The notes below the pieces were generated by a model. It worked only from the letters and a program-made list of their open reading frames with translations, did no database searches and had not been told where the DNA came from. This document shows positions 25,946 to 35,202 of a stretch of 64,000 nucleotides of DNA, one piece after another. Origin of the DNA: JAXMAZ01 sp046350115 (GTDB taxonomy: Bacteria; Planctomycetota; Planctomycetia; Gemmatales; Gemmataceae); NCBI GenBank assembly GCA_046350115.1, contig JAXMAZ010000036.1, forward strand, positions 11,303 through 75,302. The letters are read 5' to 3'. How positions within the stretch are numbered: position 1 is the stretch's first letter; every line of letters starts with the position of its first letter. A program made the position numbers and the translations under genes.

Positions 25946-28129
25946 ATGGCGACCTCCGTCCGTCAGCAGGCGATCCAGACGATCGCCACCACCACGGTGC
26001 CGCTCAGCCGGATCGACTTCCGCACCACGCACATCAAAGACCTGTTCGGGGTGAACGTCTTCGGCGAGGACGAGCAGCGGGCCAGACTGCCGAAGCCGGT
26101 GTTCAAGGCGCTCCAGAAGACGATCAAGCTCGGGGTGCCGCTCGACCCGACCGTGGCGGACGCCGTCGCCAGCGCGATGAAGGACTGGGCGATCGAGCAC
26201 GGGGCGACGCACTACACCCACCTGTTCCAGCCGATGACCGGGCTGACGGCCGAGAAGCACGACAGCTTCCTCAACCCGACCGGCACCGGCCAGGCGCTGG
26301 CCGAGTTCAGCGGCAAGGAACTGGTCAAGGGCGAACCGGACGCCAGCAGCTTCCCGAGCGGCGGCATCCGGGCCACGTTCGAGGCCCGCGGGTACACCGG
26401 CTGGGATCCGACCAGCCCGGCCTACATCCGCGAGGCGCCGAACGGGGCCACCCTGGTCATCCCGACCGTGTTCGTGTCCTGGACCGGCGAGGCGCTGGAC
26501 AAGAAGACCCCCCTGCTCCGCAGCATGGAGGCGCTCTCCGTCCACGCCATCCGCATCCTGAAGCTGTTCGGCCACAACGACGTGAAGAAGGTGTTCACCA
26601 CCGTCGGGCCGGAGCAGGAGTACTTCCTGGTCGACAAGAACTTCCTGTACGCCCGGCCGGACCTGCTCAACTGCGGCCGGACCCTGTTCGGGGCCAAGCC
26701 GCCGAAGGGCCAGGAACTCGAAGACCAGTACTTCGGCACCATCCCGGAGCGGGTGCTGGCGTGCATGGCCGACTGCGAAGCGGAGATGTTCAAGCTCGGC
26801 ATCCCGGTCAAGACCCGGCACAACGAGGTGGCCCCGAGCCAGTACGAGATCGCCCCGATCTTTGAAGATAGCAACCTGGCCACCGACCACAACCAATTGA
26901 CGATGGACGTGATGCGGCGGACGGCCGAGAAGTACGGGCTGGTCTGCCTGCTGCACGAGAAGCCGTTCGCCGGGATCAACGGGAGCGGCAAGCACAACAA
27001 CTGGAGCATGGCCACCGACGCCGGGGAGAACCTGCTCAACCCGGGCGACAACCCGCACGACAACGCCCAGTTCCTGGTGTTCTGCGTGGCCGTCATCCGG
27101 GCGGTGGCCAAGTACCCGGAACTGCTCCGCGTCACCGTGGCGTCGGCCGGCAACGACCACCGGCTGGGGGCGAACGAAGCCCCGCCGGCGATCATCAGCA
27201 TCTTCCTCGGCGACCAGCTCCAGGACGTGATGGAGCAGCTCGAACGGGGCGACCTGAAGTCCACCAAGCAAGGCGGGCACATGGAGGTCGGGGCGACCGT
27301 CCTGCCGAAGCTGCCGCGGGACGCCGGGGACCGGAACCGGACCAGCCCGTTCGCCTTCACCGGGAACAAGTTCGAGTTCCGGGCGGTCGGCAGCAGCTTC
27401 AGCATCGCCGGCCCGAACACGGTGCTGAACACCATCGTGGCCGAATCGCTCGACTTCATCGCCACCGAGCTGGAGAACGCCACCAAGGGCGGGAAGCCGC
27501 TGAACAAGGCGATCCAGGATCTGCTGCCGGGCATCCTGAAGGAGTCGAAGAAGGTCGTCTTCAACGGGGACGGGTACACCGAGGAGTGGCACGCCGAGGC
27601 CGCCCGCCGCGGGCTGCCGAACCTGAAAACGACGGTGGACGCCATCCCGTTCATCATCGACCGCCGGTCGGTCGAGCTTATGAGCAAGTACAAGGTGTAC
27701 AGCGAGCGGGAGCTGCACAGCCGGTACACCATCTTCTGCGAGAGCTACGTCAAGACGATCACCATCGAGGCGAACATGATGGTGACGATGGCCCGGACGA
27801 TGATCCTGCCGGCCGCCCTGCGGTATCAAGGGGAGGTGGCCCAGGTGGTGACCGCCACTAAGGCGGCCGGGGTGGACAACGCCGCCCAGGTGGACGCGCT
27901 CAAGGATCTGACCGGGGTGCTGAGCAAGTTCCAGGGGGCGATCGCGGCGCTGGACAAGGCCGTCGCCCACCACGCCGACGGGGACGCCTACGCCCACGCC
28001 AAGCACATGCGGGACGCGGTGGTGCCGAAGATGGTCGAACTCCGCACCTGGGGGGACAAGCTGGAGACGCTGGTGGCCGACGACCTGTGGCCGCTGCCGA
28101 CCTACCGGGAGATGCTGTTCATCAAGTGA
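25946..28129 (+). CDS. glnN: glutamine synthetase type III
   Basis: A 727-residue GSIII, much longer than type I enzymes. It makes glutamine from glutamate, ammonia and ATP. Recognisable blocks include the N-terminal FGVNVFGEDEQRARLPK, THYTHLFQPMTGLTAEKHDSF, the GPEQEYFLVD metal site, TRHNEVAPSQYEIAPIFE, NGSGKHNNWSM and the GSIII C-terminal helical region. It is divergent from the ParA-like gene across a 152-base gap that holds a GGTTATAACC palindrome (25849-25858). A strong hairpin follows at 28151. Confidence 0.96.
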   Translation: MATSVRQQAIQTIATTTVPLSRIDFRTTHIKDLFGVNVFGEDEQRARLPKPVFKALQKTIKLGVPLDPTVADAVASAMKDWAIEHGATHYTHLFQPMTGLTAEKHDSFLNPTGTGQALAEFSGKELVKGEPDASSFPSGGIRATFEARGYTGWDPTSPAYIREAPNGATLVIPTVFVSWTGEALDKKTPLLRSMEALSVHAIRILKLFGHNDVKKVFTTVGPEQEYFLVDKNFLYARPDLLNCGRTLFGAKPPKGQELEDQYFGTIPERVLACMADCEAEMFKLGIPVKTRHNEVAPSQYEIAPIFEDSNLATDHNQLTMDVMRRTAEKYGLVCLLHEKPFAGINGSGKHNNWSMATDAGENLLNPGDNPHDNAQFLVFCVAVIRAVAKYPELLRVTVASAGNDHRLGANEAPPAIISIFLGDQLQDVMEQLERGDLKSTKQGGHMEVGATVLPKLPRDAGDRNRTSPFAFTGNKFEFRAVGSSFSIAGPNTVLNTIVAESLDFIATELENATKGGKPLNKAIQDLLPGILKESKKVVFNGDGYTEEWHAEAARRGLPNLKTTVDAIPFIIDRRSVELMSKYKVYSERELHSRYTIFCESYVKTITIEANMMVTMARTMILPAALRYQGEVAQVVTATKAAGVDNAAQVDALKDLTGVLSKFQGAIAALDKAVAHHADGDAYAHAKHMRDAVVPKMVELRTWGDKLETLVADDLWPLPTYREMLFIK

Positions 28130-28150
28130 GCCGCTGACCGCTCACCTCCG

Positions 28151-28180
28151 CACGGGCCGCCGGTGATCCGGCGGCCCGTG
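28151..28180 (+). terminator. hairpin terminator after glnN
   Basis: Perfect 13-bp arms (CACGGGCCGCCGG / CCGGCGGCCCGTG) with a TGAT loop, 21 bases after the stop, followed by TCGTTTGC. Likely intrinsic terminator. Confidence 0.75.
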
Positions 28181-28224
28181 TCGTTTGCATACAACACCTT
28201 CCCGCCCCAATCCCGAGGTGCCCC

Positions 28225-29163
28225 GTGCGACGATACTTTGCGGCCGTGCTGGCGGTCCTCGGCCTTGGCGTGGGGCCGGCCGCGGCCTGGAACGACAAGG
28301 GGCACATGGTCATCGCCCGGCTGGCCTGGAAGGGGCTGACGCCGGACGAGCGGGCGGCGGTCGTCGGCATCCTGAAGGCGCACCCGCACTACGACGAGTT
28401 CCTGAAGGCCCAGCGGCCGGAGGCGATGACGGAGGACGAGTGGGTGTTCCTCCGGGCCGCCGCCTGGGCCGACTGGGTCCGGTCCGGCTCGCCGGACCGG
28501 CGGGCGTTCAACCACCCGCCCCGCCACTACATCAACCTGCCGTTCGTCCCGGCCGGGTCGTCCGCCACACCCAAGAAGCCGGACGCCGAGAACATCGTCA
28601 CCGCCCTCGGCAAGAGCCGGCGGGAGGCGACGGCCGGTGGCGACCGGGTGAACCGGGCGGTAGCCGTCACCTGGCTGTTCCACCTGACCGGGGACATTGC
28701 CCAACCCCTCCACTGCTCCGAGCTGGTCAGCGACCGGTTCCCGACCGGCGACCGCGGCGGCACCCGGGCGCGGGTGCGGCTGGGGGACAGCCTGGTGCAA
28801 CTGCACTCGTTCTGGGACGGCCTGCTCGGGTCCGGCACCACGCCGTCCGCGATCACCGCGGCCGTGCTGGAAGTCGAAGCCCTGCTCGACAAGTCCCCGG
28901 AGAAGTGGGCCGTCGACGTGGCCAACCACACCACCTTCGCCCAGTGGGCGGACGAGGGGTCGGCGGCGGCCAAAACGCACGCCTACCTGAACGGCCGGCT
29001 CGAACTCGCCTCGGCCGATGGGAACGCGGCCCCCGAGTCCGTACCCGCCGCCCCGGACGACTACGCCCGCAATTCCGGCGAATACGCCCGGTTCGCGGCC
29101 GGCAAGGCGGGCAAGCGGCTGTCGGCCATCCTCCGTGACGTGGTCGCCGCCAACGCCGACTGA
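28225..29163 (+). CDS. S1/P1-family nuclease
   Basis: A 312-residue secreted nuclease of the S1/P1 (zinc-dependent, phospholipase C fold) family. After the signal peptide, the mature N-terminus begins at or next to WNDKGH, supplying the first zinc-ligand Trp and the His. Other ligands lie in AAAWADWVR, HYINL, WLFHLTGDIAQPLHC and LHSFWDG. These enzymes cut single-stranded DNA/RNA and 3'-nucleotides. Start GTG 28225 has GAGGTG upstream. Confidence 0.93.
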   Translation: MRRYFAAVLAVLGLGVGPAAAWNDKGHMVIARLAWKGLTPDERAAVVGILKAHPHYDEFLKAQRPEAMTEDEWVFLRAAAWADWVRSGSPDRRAFNHPPRHYINLPFVPAGSSATPKKPDAENIVTALGKSRREATAGGDRVNRAVAVTWLFHLTGDIAQPLHCSELVSDRFPTGDRGGTRARVRLGDSLVQLHSFWDGLLGSGTTPSAITAAVLEVEALLDKSPEKWAVDVANHTTFAQWADEGSAAAKTHAYLNGRLELASADGNAAPESVPAAPDDYARNSGEYARFAAGKAGKRLSAILRDVVAANAD

Positions 29164-29277
29164 ACCACGGCCAACGCTCATCACCTTCTCATGCCCGCTC
29201 CCCGCGTCGGTCGGTTAGCCTGACCGGCACCGCCTTCGTGCGCGGACGCTCTCACTCGCGTTCTGTGGAGGTGCGAC

Positions 29278-30546
29278 ATGTCTCGGCGGCTTCTGCTGAT
29301 CGGGCTGGCGACGGGTTGCGGGCTGGTCGCCCGGGCGGGCGACTGGCCGCAGTGGCGGGGGCCGAACCGCGACGCCCACGTTTCCGGGTTCACCGCCCCG
29401 GCGACCTGGCCCAAAGAGCTGGTCAAGAAGTGGTCGGTGCCGGTCGGGGACGGGGTGGGAACCCCGGCTCTGGTCGGGGACAAGCTGTTCGTGTTCACCC
29501 GCCAGGGGGGCGACGAGGTGACACGGTGTATGGCCGCGGCCACCGGCCAGGAGGTGTGGCAGGACAAGTATCCGGCCGCACCGGCGACCGGACCGGCCGG
29601 ATCGTTCCCCGGCCCGCGGGCCTCACCGGTGGTGGCCCAGGGCAAAGTGATCACCTACGGGGTCCAGGGCGCCCTGTCCTGCCTGGACGCGGCCACCGGT
29701 AAGGCACTGTGGCGGAAGGCCGAGCCGATGCTGTCGCCGCCGATGTTCTTCACCTCCAGTTCCCCGATCGTCGTGGGCGGGCTGTGCGTCGTCCAGCTCG
29801 GCGGAGATCGCGGGGGGGCGGTCGCAGCCTTAGACCTGGCGACCGGGGAGGAGCGGTGGAGGTGGGCCGGCGACGGGACCAAGTACGCCTCCCCGGCCTT
29901 ACTCACCGTCGACGGCACGACGATGGTGGTGGCCGTGACGGCCAACAACCTGGTCGGGATTGCCGCCGACAGCGGCAAGCTGCTCTGGCAGGTCTCCTTG
30001 GCCGGCGCGGGCGCGCCCAAAGGGGGTGGCGGCAAAGGGGCGAAGGGCGGGAAGGGTGGCGGTCGCGCGTACAACGCCGGCAGCCCGGTGATCGACGGCC
30101 AGACGGTCATCACGTCCGGCGCCGGACGGGGCGTGACCGCCTACCGGGTCGGCAAGACGGGCGACAAGTGGGCAGCGACCGAGGTGTGGGCCAACAAGGA
30201 GCTGGCGGCCGAGTTCGACACGCCGGTGGTCCACGACGGGCGGGTGTTCGGCCTGTCCGACCGGAACGCCCTGTTCTGTCTGGACTCCAAGACCGGGAAG
30301 GCCGCGTGGACGGCCGACATCCGCGGCGGCAACCGGCCCGGGTACGGATCAATCGTGGACGCCGGGTCGGTCCTGCTGGCCCTCACCCCGGCCGGCCGGC
30401 TGACCGTGTTCGAGCCAACAGACAAGGAGTTCAAGCAGGTGGCCGAGTACCCGGTCGGGACCGAAACCTACGCCTACCCGGTTGTTGACGGCCGCCGGGT
30501 GTACGTGAAGGACAAGAGCGCCCTCACCCTCTGGCTGATCGAGTGA
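29278..30546 (+). CDS. PQQ-like beta-propeller protein
   Basis: A 422-residue exported propeller. After the signal peptide it starts with GDWPQWRGPNRDAHVSG, a hallmark of planctomycete outer-membrane PQQ-like repeat proteins. Repeats such as LDAATGKALWR, LDLATGEERWRW, AADSGKLLWQVSL and LDSKTGKAAWTADI follow. A glycine/lysine-rich insertion lies near residue 245-260 (APKGGGGKGAKGGKGGGRA). PQQ-cofactor use is not shown; many such proteins are non-enzymatic. Confidence 0.88.
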   Translation: MSRRLLLIGLATGCGLVARAGDWPQWRGPNRDAHVSGFTAPATWPKELVKKWSVPVGDGVGTPALVGDKLFVFTRQGGDEVTRCMAAATGQEVWQDKYPAAPATGPAGSFPGPRASPVVAQGKVITYGVQGALSCLDAATGKALWRKAEPMLSPPMFFTSSSPIVVGGLCVVQLGGDRGGAVAALDLATGEERWRWAGDGTKYASPALLTVDGTTMVVAVTANNLVGIAADSGKLLWQVSLAGAGAPKGGGGKGAKGGKGGGRAYNAGSPVIDGQTVITSGAGRGVTAYRVGKTGDKWAATEVWANKELAAEFDTPVVHDGRVFGLSDRNALFCLDSKTGKAAWTADIRGGNRPGYGSIVDAGSVLLALTPAGRLTVFEPTDKEFKQVAEYPVGTETYAYPVVDGRRVYVKDKSALTLWLIE

Positions 30547-30578
30547 CCGCCGGCCGCTCGGTTGAAATCCTGGCGAGC

Positions 30579-30640
30579 GGGGGGGCGTAAGCCCCCTGTT
30601 GGACCGTCTGGCGGGGCGGCCGAACAGGGGCTCGCCCCCC
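30579..30640. repeat. imperfect GC-rich inverted repeat in intergenic gap
   Basis: GGGGGGCGTAAGCCCCCTGTT (about 30580-30600) is nearly complementary to AACAGGGGCTCGCCCCCC (30623-30640). It lies between two convergent genes (stops at 30546 and 30738) and may act as a shared terminator. Nothing else is visible in the 191-base gap. Confidence 0.5.
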
Positions 30641-30737
30641 ATCTGCGTCCGAGGGGTTCGACGGAGCAACCGACCGCAGCCGCGGACGCCGAGACGCGTC
30701 GGACGGCGACCGCTGGACTCCGCCCCGGGGCAGGCCG

Positions 30738-31850
30738 TCACCGCTTCAGGTCGTACCCTTTGATCTTCCGGTCGAGGGTGGACCGCTCGATGCCCAGGAT
30801 CTCGGCCGCCCGGGACTTGTTCCAGTCGGTGTGCTGGAGGGTGCGGAGGATGTGCCGCTTCTCCACCTCGTCCAGCGGCACCGGCTCGTACACGTCTCCG
30901 CCGCCGGCCGGCTCCCCGGTCTCCAGCGGGGAGAGCCAGATGTCCGACTCCTCGATGACCGACGCCCCGCCCAGGGCGACCGCCCGCTCGACCACGTTCC
31001 GCAGCTCCCGGACGTTCCCCGGCCAGTGGTGCGTGCTCAGCTTTTTGGCCGCCCCGGGGCTGAACCCCTTCACCTTCCGGCCGGTCTCCCGGACGAACCG
31101 CTTGAGGAAGTGCTCGGCCAGCACCGGCACGTCGTCCGGCCGGTCCCGCAGCGGGGCCATGTCGATCTGCACCACCTGCAGCCGGAAGTACAGGTCTTTG
31201 CGGAAGGTGCCGGCCCGGACCGACTCCTCCAGCGGCCGGTTGGTCGCGGCCACCACCCGGACGTCGACCCGGATCGGGGTGTTCCCGCCGACCCGCTCGA
31301 ACGGCTGCCCCTCGAGCACCCGCAGCAGCTTGGCCTGAGTGTTGACCGCCATCTCCCCGATCTCGTCCAGGAAGATGGTGCCGGTGTCGGCCGCCTCGAA
31401 CTTGCCGATCATCCGCTCGGTCGCCCCGGTGAACGACCCCTTCTCGTGGCCGAACAGCTCGCTCTCCAGCAGCGACTCGGTCAGGGCGGCGCAGTTCAGG
31501 GTGACGAACGGCCCGTCCCGCCGGGGGCTGCTGAAGTGGATGGCCCGGGCGACCAGCTCCTTGCCCACCCCGCTCTCCCCGCGAACCAGCACCGTCGCCT
31601 TGGTGGCCGCCACCCGGGTGATCTGTTGCTCCACCTGCTTGAGCGCCTGACTGCCGCCGACCATCTCGCTCTCCAGCCGGAGCGAGTCGCGGAGTACCTG
31701 GTTTTCGAGCGTCAGCCCGGCCTGCCGGCGGGTCCGGTCCCACACCGCCCCGAGCTGCCGGGCGGCGGCCAGCGCGACTTCCAGGTCCTCGGCGTTCAGT
31801 TGCAGGTCGCCGCCGGTCCGGTACAGGTGGAGCAGGCCGAGCAGCTTCCC
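30738..31850 (-). CDS. sigma54-activator AAA+ and Fis domains (3' part of frameshifted gene)
   Basis: This frame holds the end of the GAF domain (KLLGLLHLYRTGGDLQ), then a central sigma54-interaction AAA+ domain: Walker A GESGVGKE, LFGHEKGSFTGA (GSFTGA in place of GAFTGA) and Walker B TIFLDEIGEM. A C-terminal Fis-type HTH ends in NKSRAAEILGIERSTLDRKIKG. It continues the FHA-GAF protein upstream, but the frames do not join: adding one G at the GAGGGAAG run (31847-31850 on +) restores one ~655-residue protein. The real gene is 30738-32704. It may be a pseudogene or an assembly error. Confidence 0.85.
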   Translation of the reverse strand, partial: GKLLGLLHLYRTGGDLQLNAEDLEVALAAARQLGAVWDRTRRQAGLTLENQVLRDSLRLESEMVGGSQALKQVEQQITRVAATKATVLVRGESGVGKELVARAIHFSSPRRDGPFVTLNCAALTESLLESELFGHEKGSFTGATERMIGKFEAADTGTIFLDEIGEMAVNTQAKLLRVLEGQPFERVGGNTPIRVDVRVVAATNRPLEESVRAGTFRKDLYFRLQVVQIDMAPLRDRPDDVPVLAEHFLKRFVRETGRKVKGFSPGAAKKLSTHHWPGNVRELRNVVERAVALGGASVIEESDIWLSPLETGEPAGGGDVYEPVPLDEVEKRHILRTLQHTDWNKSRAAEILGIERSTLDRKIKGYDLKR

Positions 31851-32704
31851 TCGGCCTCGATCGGGGCGCAGATCAGGCTGGTCGCCCGCAGGTCGGTCAG
31901 CGACTCCCGGTTCCGCAGGTCGGACCGGCCGGCCACGTCCGCCGCCAGCACCGCCTGCCGGGTGGACAGCACCTCCCGGCTGACGAACTGGGACACCTTG
32001 TGGTACGGGGTGTGGAACGGCAGCTTGGTCCGGTACGCGACCGGGTCCAGCTCCTTGGCGTCGGACAGGGTGAGGACGGCCCCGACCTCGGCCGGGGTGG
32101 CCTGGAACAGGGCGTCGATCACCTTCTCGGCCAGCTCGGCGTGGGTGGACGCCTCGGCCATGTCGAACGCCAGCCGGTACAGGACGGCCAGCGCCTCGGC
32201 CGGCGGCACCCGGGCGGCCGGCAGGTGGACGGTGTCGTTGTCCTCGGCGGTCAGGGTCGGCTGGAGCTGGGCCGGGTCGGCCGGCGGCCCGGCCGGCGGC
32301 AGGTACTTGGTCTGTCCGAGCCGGCGGGTGATCGCCAGCTTGTCCGTCTTGTCTACCTTCTTCGGCTGGCCGGCCGGCGGCTCGGGGAGCTGGTCGAGGG
32401 AGGCGACGAACAGGTACACCGACCGGCCCATCCGGACCGAGTCGTTCGGCCGCAGCGGCACCTCCCCCTTGGCCGGCTGGTCGTTGACCGCGGTCCCGTT
32501 CAGGCTGGCCAGGTCGCGGACCGCCCACCCGTTCCGGGACGCCGCCACCTCGGCGTGCTGCCGGCTGCACAGGTCGTCCCGCAGGACGACCCGGTTGGAC
32601 GGCGCCCGGCCGAGGGTGTACCGCTGCCCCGGGATCAGGGGCACCACGTCCCCGAACCCGTCGTCGCGCTGCTGGACCAGGAAGCCGGTCGGCGTGTCGG
32701 CCAT
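31796..32704 (-). CDS. FHA-GAF regulator N-terminal part (5' part of frameshifted gene)
   Basis: The ATG at 32704 starts an FHA domain (YTLGRAPSNRVVLRDDLCSRQHAEVA ... LASLNGTAVND) for phosphothreonine binding. It is followed by a linker and a GAF domain (LYRLAFDMAEASTHAELAEKVID...). After APIEAEG the frame is lost and 16 out-of-frame residues run to a stop at 31796. With the shift repaired it is an FHA-GAF-AAA+-Fis sigma54 activator, suggesting Ser/Thr-kinase signalling into sigma54 transcription. It begins 27 bases after the glycosyltransferase stop and is the last gene of that unit. Confidence 0.8.
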   Translation of the reverse strand: MADTPTGFLVQQRDDGFGDVVPLIPGQRYTLGRAPSNRVVLRDDLCSRQHAEVAASRNGWAVRDLASLNGTAVNDQPAKGEVPLRPNDSVRMGRSVYLFVASLDQLPEPPAGQPKKVDKTDKLAITRRLGQTKYLPPAGPPADPAQLQPTLTAEDNDTVHLPAARVPPAEALAVLYRLAFDMAEASTHAELAEKVIDALFQATPAEVGAVLTLSDAKELDPVAYRTKLPFHTPYHKVSQFVSREVLSTRQAVLAADVAGRSDLRNRESLTDLRATSLICAPIEAEGSCSACSTCTGPAATCN

Positions 32705-32731
32705 GAGTTTCCGCGCGGCGGGGCGAACGAC

Positions 32732-34252
32732 CTAGTACCGGACCAGACCCCGGACCTCCATCGCCTGCTGGAGCCACGGCGGCCGCCACGGGTTCCACGC
32801 CGGGTAGAACGCGGACAGCACCGACAGCCCCAAAGCGGCGGCGGCCAGCCCCCGCCCGGTGGCGGACCGTCCGGCCCGGTCGGCGGCCGGCAGTCCGCAC
32901 AGGAGCCACAGGGGGGTGAGCCAGAACAGCCACCGCGGGCCGGCGGTGTTCCCCCCGTAATTATTCGTCTTCAGGACGTAAAAGAGAACCACCACCGCGG
33001 AGATCGCCGCGGTCAGGGCCGCGAACATCGGCATGTCCCAGACGGGCGCGCGGGAGCGATCGTGGACCAAACCGCGGAGGGAGCGGCCGAGCGGCCTGAC
33101 CAACCAGATAATGCCGACCGCCCCGAACACGAACACCGGCGTGAGACTGAACCAGCCGTGATGGCCGAACAGAAGGTGGAAGGCGTACACCCCCTTCGGC
33201 TCGAACACGAAGTCGATCCCCTTGGCCCCCGGCGTACCGAGCCGCGACCAGTGGCTGCCGGGGTAGCGATACCAGGGCGTGTCGAACTTGTCGTAGGCCG
33301 GCATCAGCTCGCCGATCGCCAGGTAGTTCGTCGTCAGCAGTGCTGCGATCGGCACCAGCGCGGCCGGCAGATAGCAGGTAAGCGCACGGACCGGTTTGGC
33401 GACCAGAAGCGGCACGAACAGCCCGACGAGAAGCGACGCGGCCGGCAACTCCAGGGCGGTCGCCAGCCCGGCGAAGAACCCGCTGGTCAGGTACGCCCGC
33501 GGACTGTCCGGGTCGCTCCGGCGGCTCAGCAACGGGTAGATGGCGAACAGGACGCAGTACGTCGCCGGGCTGTGGTTGGTGAGAGTCGGGGTGAACGTGA
33601 GCAGAAACGTGCCGACCGCCGCCGCGACGAATGTGAACAGCCGACCGAAGTCCGTCGTACCGTAGTCCTCGATCAGCCGGGCGAGCAGCACCAGGTACAC
33701 CGCGTACGGCAAGACGTTCAGAGTGACGAGGATGGTGCAAACCACCACCCACCGGTCGCGGACGATGTCGTACCCGAACACCCGGTTCAGCACCCAGTAC
33801 TCGCCGGCGAGGGCGGTGGTGAGCAGCGGCGGCTTGCTGGAGTAGAACTCGCCGGTGGCCGGGTTCATCACCCGGTCGATGCCGGTCCACCCGTCCTCGA
33901 AGGCGATGCCGGTGTCCGTGTACCCGGTCGCCGCGGTGTGGTTCTCCCGCCGGCCGATGACGTAGGTGCCGTTCTCGACCAGCGCCCGGACGGTGGCCCA
34001 CCGGCTGCGGTCGTTCGACCCGAACATCGGGGTCGGGGCCGGGCGGACGGCCGGCCACTCCCGGGTGCCCTGCGGGGTGCTGTCGTACCGGTCGGCGGCG
34101 ACTCCCGGCGGCGGGGGCGGGTACCGGCTCGGCTCGACCACGTTCTCCGCCCCGACCACTTTCGCTAGCGCGATGGCGACCGCCACCACGGTGAGCAGTT
34201 GGTACACGGTCCGGCGGAGGGCGGCCGGGGCGGGGTCGGGGGGGGGCGTCAT
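32732..34252 (-). CDS. GT39-like polytopic membrane glycosyltransferase
   Basis: A 506-residue membrane protein with roughly ten to twelve hydrophobic segments. A large exported-type loop after helix 1 carries ENVVEPSRYPPPPPGVAADRYDS and a NGTYVIG...GYTDTGIAFEDGW region. Later helices are LLTTALAGEYWVLNRVFG and GRLFTFVAAAVGTFLLTF. The pattern suits dolichyl-phosphate-mannose-type or ArnT-like lipid-linked sugar transferases. The four-base overlap with GT2 upstream fits one lipid-glycan pathway. Exact sugar unknown. Confidence 0.7.
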   Translation of the reverse strand: MTPPPDPAPAALRRTVYQLLTVVAVAIALAKVVGAENVVEPSRYPPPPPGVAADRYDSTPQGTREWPAVRPAPTPMFGSNDRSRWATVRALVENGTYVIGRRENHTAATGYTDTGIAFEDGWTGIDRVMNPATGEFYSSKPPLLTTALAGEYWVLNRVFGYDIVRDRWVVVCTILVTLNVLPYAVYLVLLARLIEDYGTTDFGRLFTFVAAAVGTFLLTFTPTLTNHSPATYCVLFAIYPLLSRRSDPDSPRAYLTSGFFAGLATALELPAASLLVGLFVPLLVAKPVRALTCYLPAALVPIAALLTTNYLAIGELMPAYDKFDTPWYRYPGSHWSRLGTPGAKGIDFVFEPKGVYAFHLLFGHHGWFSLTPVFVFGAVGIIWLVRPLGRSLRGLVHDRSRAPVWDMPMFAALTAAISAVVVLFYVLKTNNYGGNTAGPRWLFWLTPLWLLCGLPAADRAGRSATGRGLAAAALGLSVLSAFYPAWNPWRPPWLQQAMEVRGLVRY

Positions 34253-35202
34253 GGGGTGGTTTCGGACAGCCGGTACGAGTCGTCGATCGGGGTGCGGTCG
34301 AGCAGCAGTTCGGCGATCAGTCCGGTCAGGAACGCCTGCCCGGCCAGCACGGCGGTGACGACGGCCGCCGCCACGGCCAGCAGCGCCAGAAACGGCGCCC
34401 CCGCAAGGAACTGCAGGGCCAGAGCGATGATCACCAGCCCGAAGGCACCCGCCCCGCCGAGCACCGCCGCGGTGCCGAGCGGGTGCAGCGGCCGCTTGCC
34501 GAAGGCCGTCACGAACCGCACGGACAGCAGGTCGAGGAACCCCTTCAGGAACCGCTTCGCCCCGAACTTGGAGTGGCCGAACTTTCTACGCCGGTGGTTG
34601 ATGACCAGTTCGCCGACGGAGAACCCCTCGGCCGCCGCCAGTACCGGGACGAACCGGTGCAGCTCGCCGTACAGCCGGACCTCCCGCAGCACCGGGGCGC
34701 GGTACGCCTTGAACCCGCAGTTGTGGTCGTGCAGCTTGACCCCGGTCAAGCGGCTGACCAGCCCGTTGAACACCCGGCTCGGGAAGACCTTGTGCCACGG
34801 GTCGTTGCGGACCTTCTTCCACCCGCTGACCACGTCCGTCCCGCCCTTGACGGCGGCCAGAAACCGGGGGATCTCGGCCGGGTCGTCCTGCAGGTCAGCG
34901 TCGAGGGTGAGGATGACCCCGCCGGCCGCCCGATCAAACCCGGCCTGTAGGGCGGCGGCCTTGCCGAAATTGCGCCGGAACCGCAGCCCCTTCACCCGCC
35001 GGTCGGCCGCCGCCAGCTCGCGGACCACCTCCCACGACCCGTCGGAGCTGCCGTCGTCCACGAACAGCACCTCGCACCGGACGCCGAGCGGGCGGACGGC
35101 GGCGTCGATCTCGGCCACCAGCGGCCGAAGGCTCTCGCGCTCGTTGAAGACCGGGACGACCAGCGAGACGAGGTCGGGGTCGGGGGCCGGGCGGTCAGTC
35201 AT
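34249..35202 (-). CDS. GT2 dolichol-phosphate-mannose-synthase-like glycosyltransferase
   Basis: A 317-residue GT2 enzyme. The GT-A core opens VSLVVPVFNERESLRPL, has VLFVDDGSSDGSW, the donor-metal motif TLDADLQDDP and HDHNCGFKAYR. Two C-terminal membrane helices (about 240-300) suit membrane-bound polyprenyl-phosphate glycosyltransferases such as ArnC/GtrB. It would charge a lipid carrier for the GT39-like gene that follows. Overlaps that gene by four bases and the upstream gene by eight. Confidence 0.93.
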   Translation of the reverse strand: MTDRPAPDPDLVSLVVPVFNERESLRPLVAEIDAAVRPLGVRCEVLFVDDGSSDGSWEVVRELAAADRRVKGLRFRRNFGKAAALQAGFDRAAGGVILTLDADLQDDPAEIPRFLAAVKGGTDVVSGWKKVRNDPWHKVFPSRVFNGLVSRLTGVKLHDHNCGFKAYRAPVLREVRLYGELHRFVPVLAAAEGFSVGELVINHRRRKFGHSKFGAKRFLKGFLDLLSVRFVTAFGKRPLHPLGTAAVLGGAGAFGLVIIALALQFLAGAPFLALLAVAAAVVTAVLAGQAFLTGLIAELLLDRTPIDDSYRLSETTP

